The notes: a model not told the origin generated them from the sequence alone. A DNA stretch of 64,000 nucleotides from Megaera_A sp965233855 (GCA_965233855.1 OZ247586.1:1302001-1366000); one strand, 5' to 3'; shown: positions 1-8,652, counted from the stretch's first letter. Numbers and translations are program-made.

Positions 1-2
1 AT

Positions 3-686
3 CAAACAATTGATGATCTTTGGGATAATTTTGGTAGATATATTGGTGAATTTCCTTTTATCAATAAGCTCCCCGAAAAGGAGTTAAACAAAAGAGTAAA
101 CCTAACAGGACTAGAACATATAGAACATCTTCGCCGTGATAATCAACCTTTCATGCTATTCCTCAGTCACCAAGCAAATTGGGACATCATGATTCGTAAA
201 ATAAATGATATCTACCCCAAATTTGGAATTGTATATCGTAAGGCGAACAACCCTCTTGTTGATAAAGAAATATTCCAAGAAAGAAATGATGATTCTAATA
301 TTATTATGATTGCAAAAGGCCCCTCTGGTGCGAAAGGATTAGTTCGGGCTATTAAGTCGAAAATGTCTATAGCAATGCTTGTTGATCAAAAAATGAATGA
401 TGGGATTGAAGTTCCATTCTTCGACAAACCAGCGATGACTGCGCCTGCAATAGCCCGCCTTGCCCTGCAATATGATTACCCAATCGTTCCATGCCAATTA
501 ATTCGAAATGGTCGCACTAGTAACTTTGAACTCAAAGTGCATAAACCATTAAAATTCAAGAAAACAGGAGACATGGATAAAGATTGCTTCAACATCATGA
601 AAACCATCAACCTCATCTTAGAAAAATGGATACGCCAACATCCGGGACAATGGTTTTGGTTTCATAATAGATGGAAGGATAAATAA
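3..686 (+). CDS. Lipid A acyltransferase LpxL/HtrB family (5' end outside window)
   Basis: The open frame begins at the window edge, so the N-terminus is missing. The visible part holds the acyltransferase signature HQANWD (the H-X4-D/E catalytic motif), an upstream DNFGR segment typical of the family, and a C-terminal QWFWFHNRWK motif characteristic of LpxL/LpxM/HtrB enzymes. Family knowledge: these inner-membrane enzymes transfer a secondary acyl chain from acyl-ACP to Kdo-lipid A, so the organism probably makes lipid A. About 227 residues are visible against the usual 290-300, so roughly 60-70 residues, including the N-terminal membrane segment, lie upstream. Which chain position it acylates cannot be told from the sequence. 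Confidence 0.85.
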   Translation, partial: QTIDDLWDNFGRYIGEFPFINKLPEKELNKRVNLTGLEHIEHLRRDNQPFMLFLSHQANWDIMIRKINDIYPKFGIVYRKANNPLVDKEIFQERNDDSNIIMIAKGPSGAKGLVRAIKSKMSIAMLVDQKMNDGIEVPFFDKPAMTAPAIARLALQYDYPIVPCQLIRNGRTSNFELKVHKPLKFKKTGDMDKDCFNIMKTINLILEKWIRQHPGQWFWFHNRWKDK

Positions 687-800
687 ATACTTTATAAATC
701 TTATCCATTTTGTGTAGCTCAAATCATAGATTTTTATTGAGTTTTTATGAAGATAGTAATAGACTGCGCTAATATAGTATTTAATTAAAGCGTCATAAAA

Positions 801-1517
801 ATGCCTGAAATTTTTTTCAATGGTCCTGCTGGTCGTCTAGAAGGGATGTATGCCGAATCTACAAATCCTAAAGCTCCAATAGCACTTGTTCTTCATCCGC
901 ACCCAATGTATGGCGGAACAATGAATAATAAAGTTGTATATAATGTCTACAAAACATTATTTGAAAACGATTTCACCGTATTAAGACTAAACTTTAGAGG
1001 CGTTGGCAAATCAATGGGTGAATATGATGAAGGCATTGGTGAAATGACTGATGCTGCAACTGCACTTGATTGGCTACAAGTTCATTACCCGATGAGCAAA
1101 GTGAACCTAATAGCTGGATTTTCCTTTGGGGCATGGATCGCAATGCAATTAATCATGCGCCGCCCGGAAATAACAAATTTCCTTGCTGTTTCTCCACCAG
1201 TAGATAAATATGATTTTTCATTCCTAAGCCCATGCCCTATCCCTGGACTGATAGTACAAGGAGACAAAGATAGTGTTGTTTCAGAAGAGTCAGTGCATGA
1301 ACTAGCTCAGAGACTCTCTAAGCAAAAAAATATTGATGTTGATTACCGTATGATAGGTGGAGCTGATCACTTCTTCCGAGATAAAATAGATCTTCTAAAT
1401 GATGAAATAGATGATTACTTAAAAGCGACATTTAATCACCAAGAAGAAAAGCCAAAGAAAACTAAAAAATCCGAAGCAAAACCTGCAAAAGCTGCAAAGA
1501 AAATTTTCTTAGATTAA
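801..1517 (+). CDS. Alpha/beta hydrolase (COG2945-like)
   Basis: A 238-residue cytosolic alpha/beta-hydrolase. It has an HPHP segment after the first strand, the nucleophile elbow GFSFGA (Ser in GxSxG), a candidate acid residue in GDKDSVV and the catalytic histidine in GADHFF, which together give a complete Ser-Asp-His triad. The last 25 residues are a lysine/alanine-rich tail (KKTKKSEAKPAKAAKK) that is not part of the fold and may bind nucleic acid or membrane; this is inference. The family is widespread in alphaproteobacteria, but substrates are unknown. The gene stands alone between a lipid A acyltransferase and a minus-strand unknown gene. Confidence 0.8.
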   Translation: MPEIFFNGPAGRLEGMYAESTNPKAPIALVLHPHPMYGGTMNNKVVYNVYKTLFENDFTVLRLNFRGVGKSMGEYDEGIGEMTDAATALDWLQVHYPMSKVNLIAGFSFGAWIAMQLIMRRPEITNFLAVSPPVDKYDFSFLSPCPIPGLIVQGDKDSVVSEESVHELAQRLSKQKNIDVDYRMIGGADHFFRDKIDLLNDEIDDYLKATFNHQEEKPKKTKKSEAKPAKAAKKIFLD

Positions 1518-1567
1518 GAGTGATTCAACTAACTTCACAGTGCTGTTGCAAATAGTGAATGACTGAC

Positions 1568-2047
1568 TTAAACTTCATCAATATTACTATCTTGTCCCAA
1601 AGCATCTAGCATATTTTTTGTAAGACCATTATTCTCACCAGGTTCATATGCAGAAGCATATTCAGTAAATTCTTCTAAATCAAAAACCTGAGAGTCTTCA
1701 TCTGATTCAGAAGAATTTGAGTATGAGGAATATGGTCTTAATATACCCTCTAGTGCTTCAGGAATATCCATTCGCTCTTCTATATCTTCTATTACAACCT
1801 TTAGCTTATGTACATGAAGATTTTCATCCAAAGTTCTTTTTCTTGGAATAGGATTAATATCTTTCATGTAATACTCTATCATCTTAAATAACAACTCAGC
1901 ATTCCTATTTTTTATTACGAATAAAAATGAATATCCTTCATTGTGCAATAAATCTATTTCTTCATTAGATTTAAGAAGCTTATTCGCTTTCCATGATATA
2001 TTATATCTACAGTATTCATACATTTGTTCTGAAATTGTTTTTGTCAT
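1568..2047 (-). CDS. Hypothetical acidic protein
   Basis: A 159-residue protein I do not recognise. The first ~75 residues look helical (a segment with LLKSNEEIDLLHNEGYSFLF then KNRNAELLFKMIEYYMKD), reminiscent of a degenerate ankyrin-like helical pair. The C-terminal half is acidic and serine-rich (SYSNSSESDEDS) and probably disordered. The start is supported by AGGAGATGGTAC just upstream of the ATG. The start codon overlaps the stop of an upstream frame (ATGA), so it was probably translationally coupled to a gene that IS6 has now destroyed. Acidic disordered tails with helical repeats are common in Rickettsiales effectors, but that function is only a guess. Confidence 0.5.
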   Translation of the reverse strand: MTKTISEQMYEYCRYNISWKANKLLKSNEEIDLLHNEGYSFLFVIKNRNAELLFKMIEYYMKDINPIPRKRTLDENLHVHKLKVVIEDIEERMDIPEALEGILRPYSSYSNSSESDEDSQVFDLEEFTEYASAYEPGENNGLTKNMLDALGQDSNIDEV

Positions 2048-2112
2048 GTACCATCTCCTAAAATTTCAATTTCTTCTTCTCTCAAACAATTACGCACTGC
2101 ATTATTAAAATC
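2044..2112 (-). pseudogene. 3' remnant of a gene cut by IS6
   Basis: On the minus strand an open frame runs out of the IS6 end and reads DFNNAVRNCLREEEIEILGDGT before a TGA that overlaps the ATG of the next gene (ATGA). The four-base overlap and good ribosome-binding site inside it suggest the true end of a coding gene whose 5' part was removed by the IS6 insertion. Its family cannot be told from 22 residues. Confidence 0.45.
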
Positions 2113-2947
2113 GGTTCTGTCGCATGTGTTAGCATCTAATCTTAAAAATTATAATTCTCAGATTTCAGGCGTTATGAAGCCATGAGGTTTTGAAAATTCT
2201 CAAAAGCATAAAGGTAAGAATCAGCTCCAATAATTTGGCCTTTCTGAATCATTCTAATATTTTCTATTCCTGTAATAGTGATTTTTGCAGATTGGAAGTT
2301 TTTAAACCCCAGCATAGGCTTTGTTCGCTTCTTAATAAATCTATGATCTTGTTCCATAATATTATTGAAATATTTGTTTTGAATAATCTCTATTTTCTCA
2401 TTTTCTAATAGATTATCATTTGCACTATTAAGAGCTGATTTATTACTTCCGCTTTTATCAATATTCACCTTATCAGGAATATCATTATTTTTAAACGCTT
2501 TACGGAAGAACGCCTTAGCAGACGCTTTATCCCTGCTCTTCCTCAGCAAAAACTCTATAGTATTACCCAAAGAATCTACAGCACGATAGAGATAAATCCA
2601 GCGACCATCCAGCTTGATATAGATTTCATCCATACGCCAACTTGAACCAACTGCTTTCTTTCTTTTTCTAACTTGCTTATCTATCAACGTAACAAATCTT
2701 TTAATCCATCTTTGTAGAGTACTATGATCTATTACTGCGCCTCTGATATGAGCTAGCTCCTCAAGATCTCGATAGCTCAAGGAAAATCTACATTTCATAT
2801 AAACAAACAGCATTATTATTTCCGGCGAGGAACAAAAACCTTTGAAATATTTTGTTAATTTAGGGGAAATAGCATATCTCATGTAAAGCCTTTTTTATTT
2901 TCAGTATATTCTCTTTGATTGACTTTCACAACACATGCGACAGAACC
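2113..2947 (-). mobile_element. IS6-family insertion sequence, full length (835 bp)
   Basis: The element is bounded by inverted repeats beginning GGTTCTGTCGCATGTGTT. It carries one transposase gene on the minus strand. The flanking octamers (TTAAAATC left, ATTATTCT right) differ, so no 8-bp target duplication remains. That suggests an IS-mediated rearrangement or deletion rather than a simple insertion. The same terminal repeats bound the element at 11406-13482 and the fragments at 5790-6400. Confidence 0.9.
2172..2882 (-). CDS. IS6-family transposase
   Basis: A 236-residue DDE transposase with the IS6/IS26 pattern. It starts MRYAISPKLTKYF, and the first catalytic Asp lies in SWRMDEIYIK, the second in VNIDKSGSNK, and the Glu in NNIMEQDHRFIKKR, followed by the family hallmark KPMLGFKNF. 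AAGG lies upstream of the ATG. Compared with the copy at 11471 it reads DEIYIK instead of DETYIK next to the first catalytic Asp, and KSRD instead of KRRD, so this copy may be less active. Its C-terminus also runs a few residues further. Confidence 0.9.
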   Translation of the reverse strand: MRYAISPKLTKYFKGFCSSPEIIMLFVYMKCRFSLSYRDLEELAHIRGAVIDHSTLQRWIKRFVTLIDKQVRKRKKAVGSSWRMDEIYIKLDGRWIYLYRAVDSLGNTIEFLLRKSRDKASAKAFFRKAFKNNDIPDKVNIDKSGSNKSALNSANDNLLENEKIEIIQNKYFNNIMEQDHRFIKKRTKPMLGFKNFQSAKITITGIENIRMIQKGQIIGADSYLYAFENFQNLMAS

Positions 2948-2948
2948 A

Positions 2949-3110
2949 TTATTCTTGTTTCTCAAGTCTATTTATCTTTTCTTTGAGTAAAAGTTTTTGC
3001 TTTTTTAGAGCGTTAATAGTAATGTCGTCCAGGTGATTGTCATTCGCAGATTTGATAGAGTTTTCAAGTTGTGTGTGTTTTTGTTTTAGAGTGTTGATGT
3101 GGGATTTCAT
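2949..3110 (-). CDS. YdcH-like DUF465 small coiled-coil protein
   Basis: A 53-residue charged protein starting MKSHINTLKQKHTQLENSI, predicted to be one long coiled-coil hairpin. It matches the DUF465/YdcH pattern of about 50-75 residues ending in ...LKKQKLLLKEKINRLEK. I chose the ATG at 3110 because GGAGG lies 8 bases upstream; the longer frame to 3170 has no such site. The stop codon sits one base from the IS6 right end, so the extreme C-terminus may have been altered by the insertion. The biochemical role of this family is not known. Confidence 0.65.
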   Translation of the reverse strand: MKSHINTLKQKHTQLENSIKSANDNHLDDITINALKKQKLLLKEKINRLEKQE

Positions 3111-3232
3111 TGATAGGCCTCCAAATTTTTTGTTTGTGAGAAGTATCCAAATAATTGCATACTTATTCATAGAATATTAGAATATAAATCATTTGAAAAC
3201 AGTTTTTTTAAGAAATTAAATTAGTAAAAATT

Positions 3233-3796
3233 ATGTCTAAAAAATTAATAGTAGGGATTACCGGAGCTTCAGGGGTGATTTATGGAATTCGACTATTAGA
3301 GATGTTAAAAAAACTTAATATAGAAACGCATTTAGTCATATCAAAATCCGCAAATTTAGCAATAAATTGTGAAACTGACTATTCTATTGATGATGTAAAA
3401 AAGCTTGCAAATTTTGTATATAATCCGGCAGATATTGGAGCTAGAATTTCAAGTGGGTCATTTCAGACTAATGGGATGGTTATTTTGCCTTGTAGCATGA
3501 AATCACTTTCTGCAATTGCGAATGGGTACGAAGATAATTTACTTATTAGGGCAGCAAGCGTAACCATGAAGGAACAGAATAAACTTGTTCTAATGATCAG
3601 GGAAACTCCTTTGCATGCTATTCATTTGGAAAATATGCTGAAATTGTCAAAATGTGGTGTGGCTATTACTCCAGCTGTTCCAGCTTTTTATAACAAGCCA
3701 AATACGATTGATGATTTGATTATACATTCGCTTGCTAGGATTTTGGATTTGTTTCATATTGATGCATCAGCAATAAAACGATGGGATGGCATTTGA
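3233..3796 (+). CDS. ubiX: Flavin prenyltransferase UbiX
   Basis: A 187-residue flavoprotein starting MSKKLIVGITGASGVIYG, the classic UbiX/Pad1 nucleotide-binding start. It also has the ILPCSMKSLSAIANG segment and the RETPLHAIHLENM motif, where the Arg and Glu contact the prenyl phosphate. Family role: it prenylates FMN to the cofactor used by the UbiD decarboxylase in ubiquinone synthesis. The length is normal for the family. It is convergent with queF; no ubiD is seen in this window. Confidence 0.93.
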   Translation: MSKKLIVGITGASGVIYGIRLLEMLKKLNIETHLVISKSANLAINCETDYSIDDVKKLANFVYNPADIGARISSGSFQTNGMVILPCSMKSLSAIANGYEDNLLIRAASVTMKEQNKLVLMIRETPLHAIHLENMLKLSKCGVAITPAVPAFYNKPNTIDDLIIHSLARILDLFHIDASAIKRWDGI

Positions 3797-3844
3797 TATT
3801 AATGTATTTTGTTGAAGATGTATAAAATATATAAGATATTTTAT

Positions 3845-4666
3845 TTATTGTCTAATATCTCTTGGTTTGCTAATTTCCATGTTTCCTAGATTTTCATTTG
3901 TTCTGAGAGGGTTTATATCAATACCGCCTCTTCTAGTATATTTTGCAAAAATCGTTAGAAAGTCTGGTTTACATATATTCATTATATCATTAAACATATG
4001 CTCCACGCATTGTTCATGAAACTCATTATGATTTCTAAAAGATATAATATATTTTAGTAATGACTGATGATTAATTTTTTGCCCTTTATATTGGATCTGA
4101 ACCGATGCCCAATCTGGCTGATTTGTGATTAGGCAATTCGATTTTAGTAAATCTGAAAAAAGGGTTTCTTCAACATACTCACTGTTTGAATCTAGTACTA
4201 GCAGTTTTGGGTTTACATTATATTCAGAAATGTTGACATCTAAATCATCAATAGATTTTCCGGAGAATTGTGATATTTTTTTTTGATTATGTTCTTGTAA
4301 TGTTGTAAGTTCAATATTTACTTTGGCTTTTGCGGTAGCACTTAGATCTTGCGAAATAAGGTGTTTAACCTTGTCATTATTATCAAATTTTGTGCCGTTA
4401 AATGAGTTAAGATAGAGTTTTAGTGATTTTGATTCGATCAGGAATTCCGAGTCTGCTGAGACTTCAAATTGTAAGATCCATACGACTGGTTTTCCGTTCA
4501 TGTTTAACCACGAAATTTCGTAACAATTCCATATGTCAATTCCAGAAAATGGTAGTATTTTGGGTAAGTTTATTTCTTTTCTTCCAAGAGATCTTGGTAT
4601 GGAAACTAATAGATTAGGATTATATTGGTCTTCATATGTAGTTGGTTTTCCGAGGGGCAATTCCAT
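3845..4666 (-). CDS. queF: NADPH-dependent 7-cyano-7-deazaguanine reductase QueF
   Basis: A 273-residue two-domain (long-type) QueF. The N-terminal half carries the ESKSLKLYLNSF signature that binds the substrate and NADPH. The C-terminal half has the catalytic cysteine in SNCLITNQPDW, and EFHEQCVEHMF supplies the conserved Glu/His. Role: reduces preQ0 to preQ1 in queuosine tRNA modification. It lies downstream of the membrane-anchored unknown gene at 4707 with a 40-base gap and could share its transcript. No preQ1-riboswitch-like structure was evident in the short upstream gap. Confidence 0.92.
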   Translation of the reverse strand: MELPLGKPTTYEDQYNPNLLVSIPRSLGRKEINLPKILPFSGIDIWNCYEISWLNMNGKPVVWILQFEVSADSEFLIESKSLKLYLNSFNGTKFDNNDKVKHLISQDLSATAKAKVNIELTTLQEHNQKKISQFSGKSIDDLDVNISEYNVNPKLLVLDSNSEYVEETLFSDLLKSNCLITNQPDWASVQIQYKGQKINHQSLLKYIISFRNHNEFHEQCVEHMFNDIMNICKPDFLTIFAKYTRRGGIDINPLRTNENLGNMEISKPRDIRQ

Positions 4667-4706
4667 ATTAGATATTCTATATTTTTTGATTACTTATATT
4701 CCAAAT

Positions 4707-5264
4707 TTATTCGTATATAAATCTGGTTTTAAGTAAATTGATACAGTTTTCTAAGCTAGTTTTTTCATTTTTATTTAGTAATGCTGGAGTGTTTTCAACG
4801 CAAACAATTAGCCCATCTCCTTCATCCTTCCCCATTAGTCTAGATAAGTACAGAACATATTGCATATGAGGATTATCTATACTTACTTTTGTGAGTTTAT
4901 GATCATGTAAATTTTTTGTTATTTGCTGCATGTTATTTTGTATAAAATTTACAATCTCACTACGCGCAGCAGTATTATTTTCCCCATCAATCATGCTAAG
5001 AGAGTCAATTATAATAATATCTTCTAAGTTATAGTATTCTTTAATTTTTTTAATTAAGGCATTGCAAAAAGCGGCAGAGTCAGAAATGCATAAACTATCA
5101 ATAAGCCCTTTGCAAATAAATTTCGTATCGAGGTGAAACTGAATTAGTTGGACATTTTTATTATCTAGTACTTTTTTGTAGCTTATCACTTTATAAAACA
5201 GCAATACCTGAAGCAGAATTACAAAAAGAGTAAGTGCAAATTCCCCTGCATTTCCTATGATCAT
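4707..5264 (-). CDS. Membrane-anchored hypothetical protein
   Basis: A 185-residue protein I cannot assign. Residues 5-28 form one hydrophobic segment (FALTLFVILLQVLLFYKVIS), predicted to be an N-terminal membrane anchor. The rest is a soluble alpha/beta domain of about 150 residues that resembles a GAF-type fold in length and pattern (IIIIDSLSMIDG near the middle, GDGLIVCVENTPALL near the end), but no diagnostic motif is present. The gene precedes queF on the same strand and is divergent from gapR. Its role is unknown. Confidence 0.5.
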   Translation of the reverse strand: MIIGNAGEFALTLFVILLQVLLFYKVISYKKVLDNKNVQLIQFHLDTKFICKGLIDSLCISDSAAFCNALIKKIKEYYNLEDIIIIDSLSMIDGENNTAARSEIVNFIQNNMQQITKNLHDHKLTKVSIDNPHMQYVLYLSRLMGKDEGDGLIVCVENTPALLNKNEKTSLENCINLLKTRFIYE

Positions 5265-5418
5265 TACGTTTAGCCCTCCTTTCTAGAGCTTTTATCTATT
5301 TAACTTACGGTTCAGTATGAAGATACAATTTAAACCTTGCAAGTTTTTTCTAGTTTTTTTTGTATATTTTTTTATAAAAGTATATAAAATATGTGAATTA
5401 AATGATGGAGAAAATACA

Positions 5419-5655
5419 ATGAGTGAAGTAGTCGCAGCCGATCAATTAAGACAGTATGTTAGTAGGATTGAAAGATTAGAGAGTGATAAAGCTGAAATTG
5501 CGGATGATATGAAGCAAGTTTTTGACGAAGCTAAAGCTAATGGGTTTGATGTAAAGGCTCTAAGGCAGGTTTTAAAGCTTAAGAAGTTAGACAAAGATTC
5601 TTTAGCAGAACAAGAAGCAATGCTTGACCTTTATAGAGCTGCTTTAGATATTTAG
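5419..5655 (+). CDS. gapR: GapR family DNA-binding protein (DUF2312)
   Basis: A 78-residue protein, MSEVVAADQLRQYVSRIERL..., matching DUF2312/UPF0335. This is the alphaproteobacterial GapR family, which in Caulobacter binds overtwisted DNA and helps topoisomerases during replication. It is almost entirely helical and charged. I chose the ATG at 5419 because GATGGAG lies just before it and homologues start here; the longer frame from 5317 would add an implausible hydrophobic stretch. Its 3' end overlaps the end of a minus-strand gene remnant. Confidence 0.85.
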   Translation: MSEVVAADQLRQYVSRIERLESDKAEIADDMKQVFDEAKANGFDVKALRQVLKLKKLDKDSLAEQEAMLDLYRAALDI

Positions 5656-5789
5656 GGAGTTGTTCGTTCTATCTCCCTTTGCCAGTGTTTTGCTCAGTTC
5701 TTCCAGCTGCTGTAGGCGCTGGAAGTTGTGTCTTTCGCCTCGTTGAATGTTTGCTTGCACAGCTTGTCGCAATTCCCCTGGCACTGGGG
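5644..5789 (-). pseudogene. 3' remnant of an unrecognised gene, cut by IS6
   Basis: A minus-strand frame emerges from the IS6 left end and reads ...VPGELRQAVQANIQRGERHN then FQRLQQLEELSKTLAKGDRT before its stop. It is glutamine-rich and amphipathic, clearly protein-like, and noticeably richer in G and C than neighbouring genes. The 5' part is gone. The composition suggests a gene acquired from elsewhere, perhaps a conjugative or plasmid-type protein, but the 47 residues do not allow assignment. The stop lies inside the gapR 3' end on the other strand. Confidence 0.4.
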
Positions 5790-6164
5790 TTCTGTCGCAT
5801 GTGTTGTGAAAGTCAATCAAAGAGAATATACTGAAAATAAAAAAGGCTTTACATGAGATATGCTATTTCCCCTAAATTAACAAAATATTTCAAAGGTTTT
5901 TGTTCCTCGCCGGAATATTATGGAACAAGATCATAGATTTATTAAGAAGCGAACAAAGCCTATGCTGGGGTTTAAAAACTTCCAATCTGCAAAAATCACT
6001 ATTACAGGAATAGAAAATATTAGAATGATTCAGAAAGGCCAAATTATTGGAGCTGATTCTTACCTTTATGCTTTTGAGAATTTTCAAACCCTCATGGCTT
6101 CATAACGCCTGAAATCTGAGAATTATAATTTTTAAGATTAGATGCTAACACATGCGATAGAACC
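5790..6164 (+). mobile_element. IS6-family element with internal deletion
   Basis: Both inverted repeats are present (GGTTCTGTCGCATGTGTT left; CATGCGATAGAACC right, with one change), but the central part of the transposase is missing. The sequence jumps from the codons for CSSPE to those for IMEQDHRF, keeping only the N-terminal ~20 residues and the C-terminal quarter. It cannot code for an active transposase but could be moved in trans. Confidence 0.85.
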
Positions 6165-6400
6165 TTGTAGAGTACTATGATCTATTACTGCGCCTCTGAT
6201 ATGAGCTAGCTCCTCAAGATCTCGATAGCTCAAGGAAAATCTACATTTCATATAAACAAACAGCATTATTATTTCCGGCGAGGAACAAAAACCTTTGAAA
6301 TATTTTGTTAATTTAGGGGAAATAGCATATCTCATGTAAAGCCTTTTTTATTTTCAGTATATTCTCTTTGATTGACTTTCACAACACATGCGACAGAACC
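6165..6400 (-). mobile_element. IS6-family fragment (5' third)
   Basis: This begins directly after the right repeat of the deleted copy and runs in the opposite orientation. It contains the start of the transposase (MRYAISPKLTKYF up to DHSTLQ) and ends in an intact terminal repeat at 6400. The head-to-head abutment of two IS6 pieces with no base between them points to replicative IS6 activity plus deletion. Confidence 0.8.
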
Positions 6401-6825
6401 ATAGAACGAACTCCACTACTTGATATTAAAACACCTTGTTGCTTCAGCTCATTACTAGCTCGTAATTGCCCTAAAGCAGGGTTTGAAATAGCAAGATCTA
6501 TGACGGCTTGTTCTACATCAGAAGGTACTCTGTTTTTCATGATAGGTTTCTTGCGGCTGATTTCCTGTAGAGCAGCTTCCCCACCATTTTCATATAATTC
6601 TTTAAAACGATAAAAGGTATCCTTTGAATATCCCATAACGTTACACGCTTGACTTACATTACCAAGCTGTTTCGCTAATTCTAAAAGTCCTAATTTGGGT
6701 TTGATGATTTTTTCTAATTGACTCATTTTTAATCTCTTGTTTGAGTGGTTAAATGCAATATATTCAACTACTAAATATATTACTCTCTTTTTACCACTCT
6801 GTCAGATTAAATTTGAAGCTTTACA
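6401..6825 (-). mobile_element. IS481-family fragment (transposase N-terminal third)
   Basis: It contains the left terminus (read on the minus strand TGTAAAGCTTCAAATTTAAT) and codons 1 to about 108 of the IS481 transposase (MSQLEKIIKPKLGLLELAKQ... to SSSGVRS), then is cut by the IS6 end. The right two-thirds, including the whole DDE core, is missing, so it is inactive. Confidence 0.85.
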
Positions 6826-6834
6826 GTTAATATC

Positions 6835-8652
6835 TTACCTCCCTTTTTTCTGAGACTCTCGTGCCTTTAATTCATCTATTACCTGATCAGATTTTGAAGA
6901 TTTACGTGCTTTTTTTAAAGTTCGCTTTACTACATCTTCTCTTTTTCTTTTAGTACCACCTGTTTTATTTACAAATGAAGTCTTATTTGGTTTCTTAGCA
7001 CTTTTTTCCTTCACAATATTCTCAAAATGTTTAGGCTCAAATTTAAATTTAACTAAAGCTTCATCTCTTGATTGTCCGGCTTCTTGCTTAATATCCACTC
7101 CTAATGCTTTTACAAAATCTTCTTTAACTGAAGATGGAGTAGTTGGGTCATTTAGCATCGACACCATCTTTGTCATCGTTCTAGTATTTACTGTCAAACT
7201 CCCATCAGATCGCGCTGTTGATGCAACTTCAACAAAATCAGCAATGACAGAATCAGCATCTTTTCCTTTCCATGCATCATCTTTACAAAATTGTAAGAGC
7301 TCACCAAGTTTCTCCTCCTTACCACCTAAAATCTTATCTTTCCACTTAGAAACGATACCTTTTTCTTGAGTCTCTTCATAAACTTGTAATAAAAATTCCT
7401 TTCTAGCCAAATTCGGATCCTCATGACTACCTATGCCATGATTCTCAAAATGTCTAGTAGTTTGAATCGCACCTTTTATATGTAAATATTCCGCCTTTTC
7501 CTGGGCTTCTTTAAACGACAAAGTCCCTACATCCTTAGTATCTAAGATAACAGTATTCAAAGCATTCTCTCTTAAGCCTTGATAATTCTTCTCCTCTGAC
7601 TCAGAATATTTGAATTTTCCACCAACTCCGTTAAGCACTTTAAACACCACATCCATCAAAAACTTCATCAACCGACTAGGATCAATGATTTTTTCTTTAG
7701 CGCTATAAACAGCCACATGCGCACTGCTATCCATACCATCAGATCCAAAAGCCAAAGACAAAGTTCTCCCCTGTTTTTGAGCAGCTTTTACCTTATCCGG
7801 AGAATCACTAATATCCTCTGCTTCAATAGATTTATCACCAGCCTCTTCAAAATGATCCATCGGTATATTATCTCTATATCCACCATCTACATATTGCACG
7901 CCATCAATCTCTACTGGCTCAAAAACTATTGGAATAGATGCAGATGCCCTACAAGCTAAAGCAATTTCAACATATGGTGTTTTTCTTGCATCAAATATTG
8001 TTAGCTCCCCTGTCTCCTTATTAGTAACTGTAATGACTAAATCCTTAAATTTTACAGGGTCTATAAGGTGCATAATATCCAAATCTCTAAAATATACAGT
8101 ACCATTATTTTTTATGCGTTCTTGAATATCAAATAGTTCCTGACCATCATGCGCTATTATTGACTCCAAACGATCTCTCTTTTGTTGTAACGCTTCAACT
8201 TCTGCTAAATCTTCCGGATTTCCCTTTTCTAACAAGCGGCCTATCTCTAAATCCAATACTTCTTTTTGACGGCCACATACTTCCATAATGTCATTTGCTT
8301 CAAAATATTTGAGTATATTGTTACTAGTCGTATCCTTCATAAGCTGATAAAGCGGTTTACCATCCTTATTGATGACTACTCCCTTACCTAACAAGTTTGG
8401 CAAATTTGTTTCACTCGATAAGCGCTTAAAATCTTCAGTAGATATACCAGTGGCAATAACAGCTGCTGTAATTGCACCAGCTGAGCTACCGGCTACAGCC
8501 TCCAAACCATCAAGCACCCCAGAGCTAGCCATAGCTTCGTGTGCACCAGAATATATGGCACCTTTCGCTCCACCACCACTAAATGCAGCACATTTAAAAG
8601 ATTTATTCTGAGCTGCAACTAATTCATCTAAAAGTTCATTATTTTTTCCCAT
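6835..8652 (-). CDS. Patatin-like phospholipase, putative secreted effector
   Basis: A 605-residue protein with a patatin domain in residues ~20-290. It has the oxyanion-hole motif GGGAKG (26-31), the nucleophile serine in GSSAG (Ser57) and the catalytic aspartate in VDGGYRDN (Asp256), a complete Ser-Asp dyad. Residues ~128-180 form a charged helical insert. The C-terminal 300 residues are not recognised and end in a very basic tail (from residue 568, KRKREDVVKRTLKKARKSSK). No signal peptide is seen. Patatins with this layout (ExoU/VipD/Rickettsia Pat types) are delivered to host cells as phospholipase A2; that this one is secreted is inference. The stop lies 9 bases from an IS481 remnant but appears native. 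Confidence 0.88.
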   Translation of the reverse strand: MGKNNELLDELVAAQNKSFKCAAFSGGGAKGAIYSGAHEAMASSGVLDGLEAVAGSSAGAITAAVIATGISTEDFKRLSSETNLPNLLGKGVVINKDGKPLYQLMKDTTSNNILKYFEANDIMEVCGRQKEVLDLEIGRLLEKGNPEDLAEVEALQQKRDRLESIIAHDGQELFDIQERIKNNGTVYFRDLDIMHLIDPVKFKDLVITVTNKETGELTIFDARKTPYVEIALACRASASIPIVFEPVEIDGVQYVDGGYRDNIPMDHFEEAGDKSIEAEDISDSPDKVKAAQKQGRTLSLAFGSDGMDSSAHVAVYSAKEKIIDPSRLMKFLMDVVFKVLNGVGGKFKYSESEEKNYQGLRENALNTVILDTKDVGTLSFKEAQEKAEYLHIKGAIQTTRHFENHGIGSHEDPNLARKEFLLQVYEETQEKGIVSKWKDKILGGKEEKLGELLQFCKDDAWKGKDADSVIADFVEVASTARSDGSLTVNTRTMTKMVSMLNDPTTPSSVKEDFVKALGVDIKQEAGQSRDEALVKFKFEPKHFENIVKEKSAKKPNKTSFVNKTGGTKRKREDVVKRTLKKARKSSKSDQVIDELKARESQKKGR

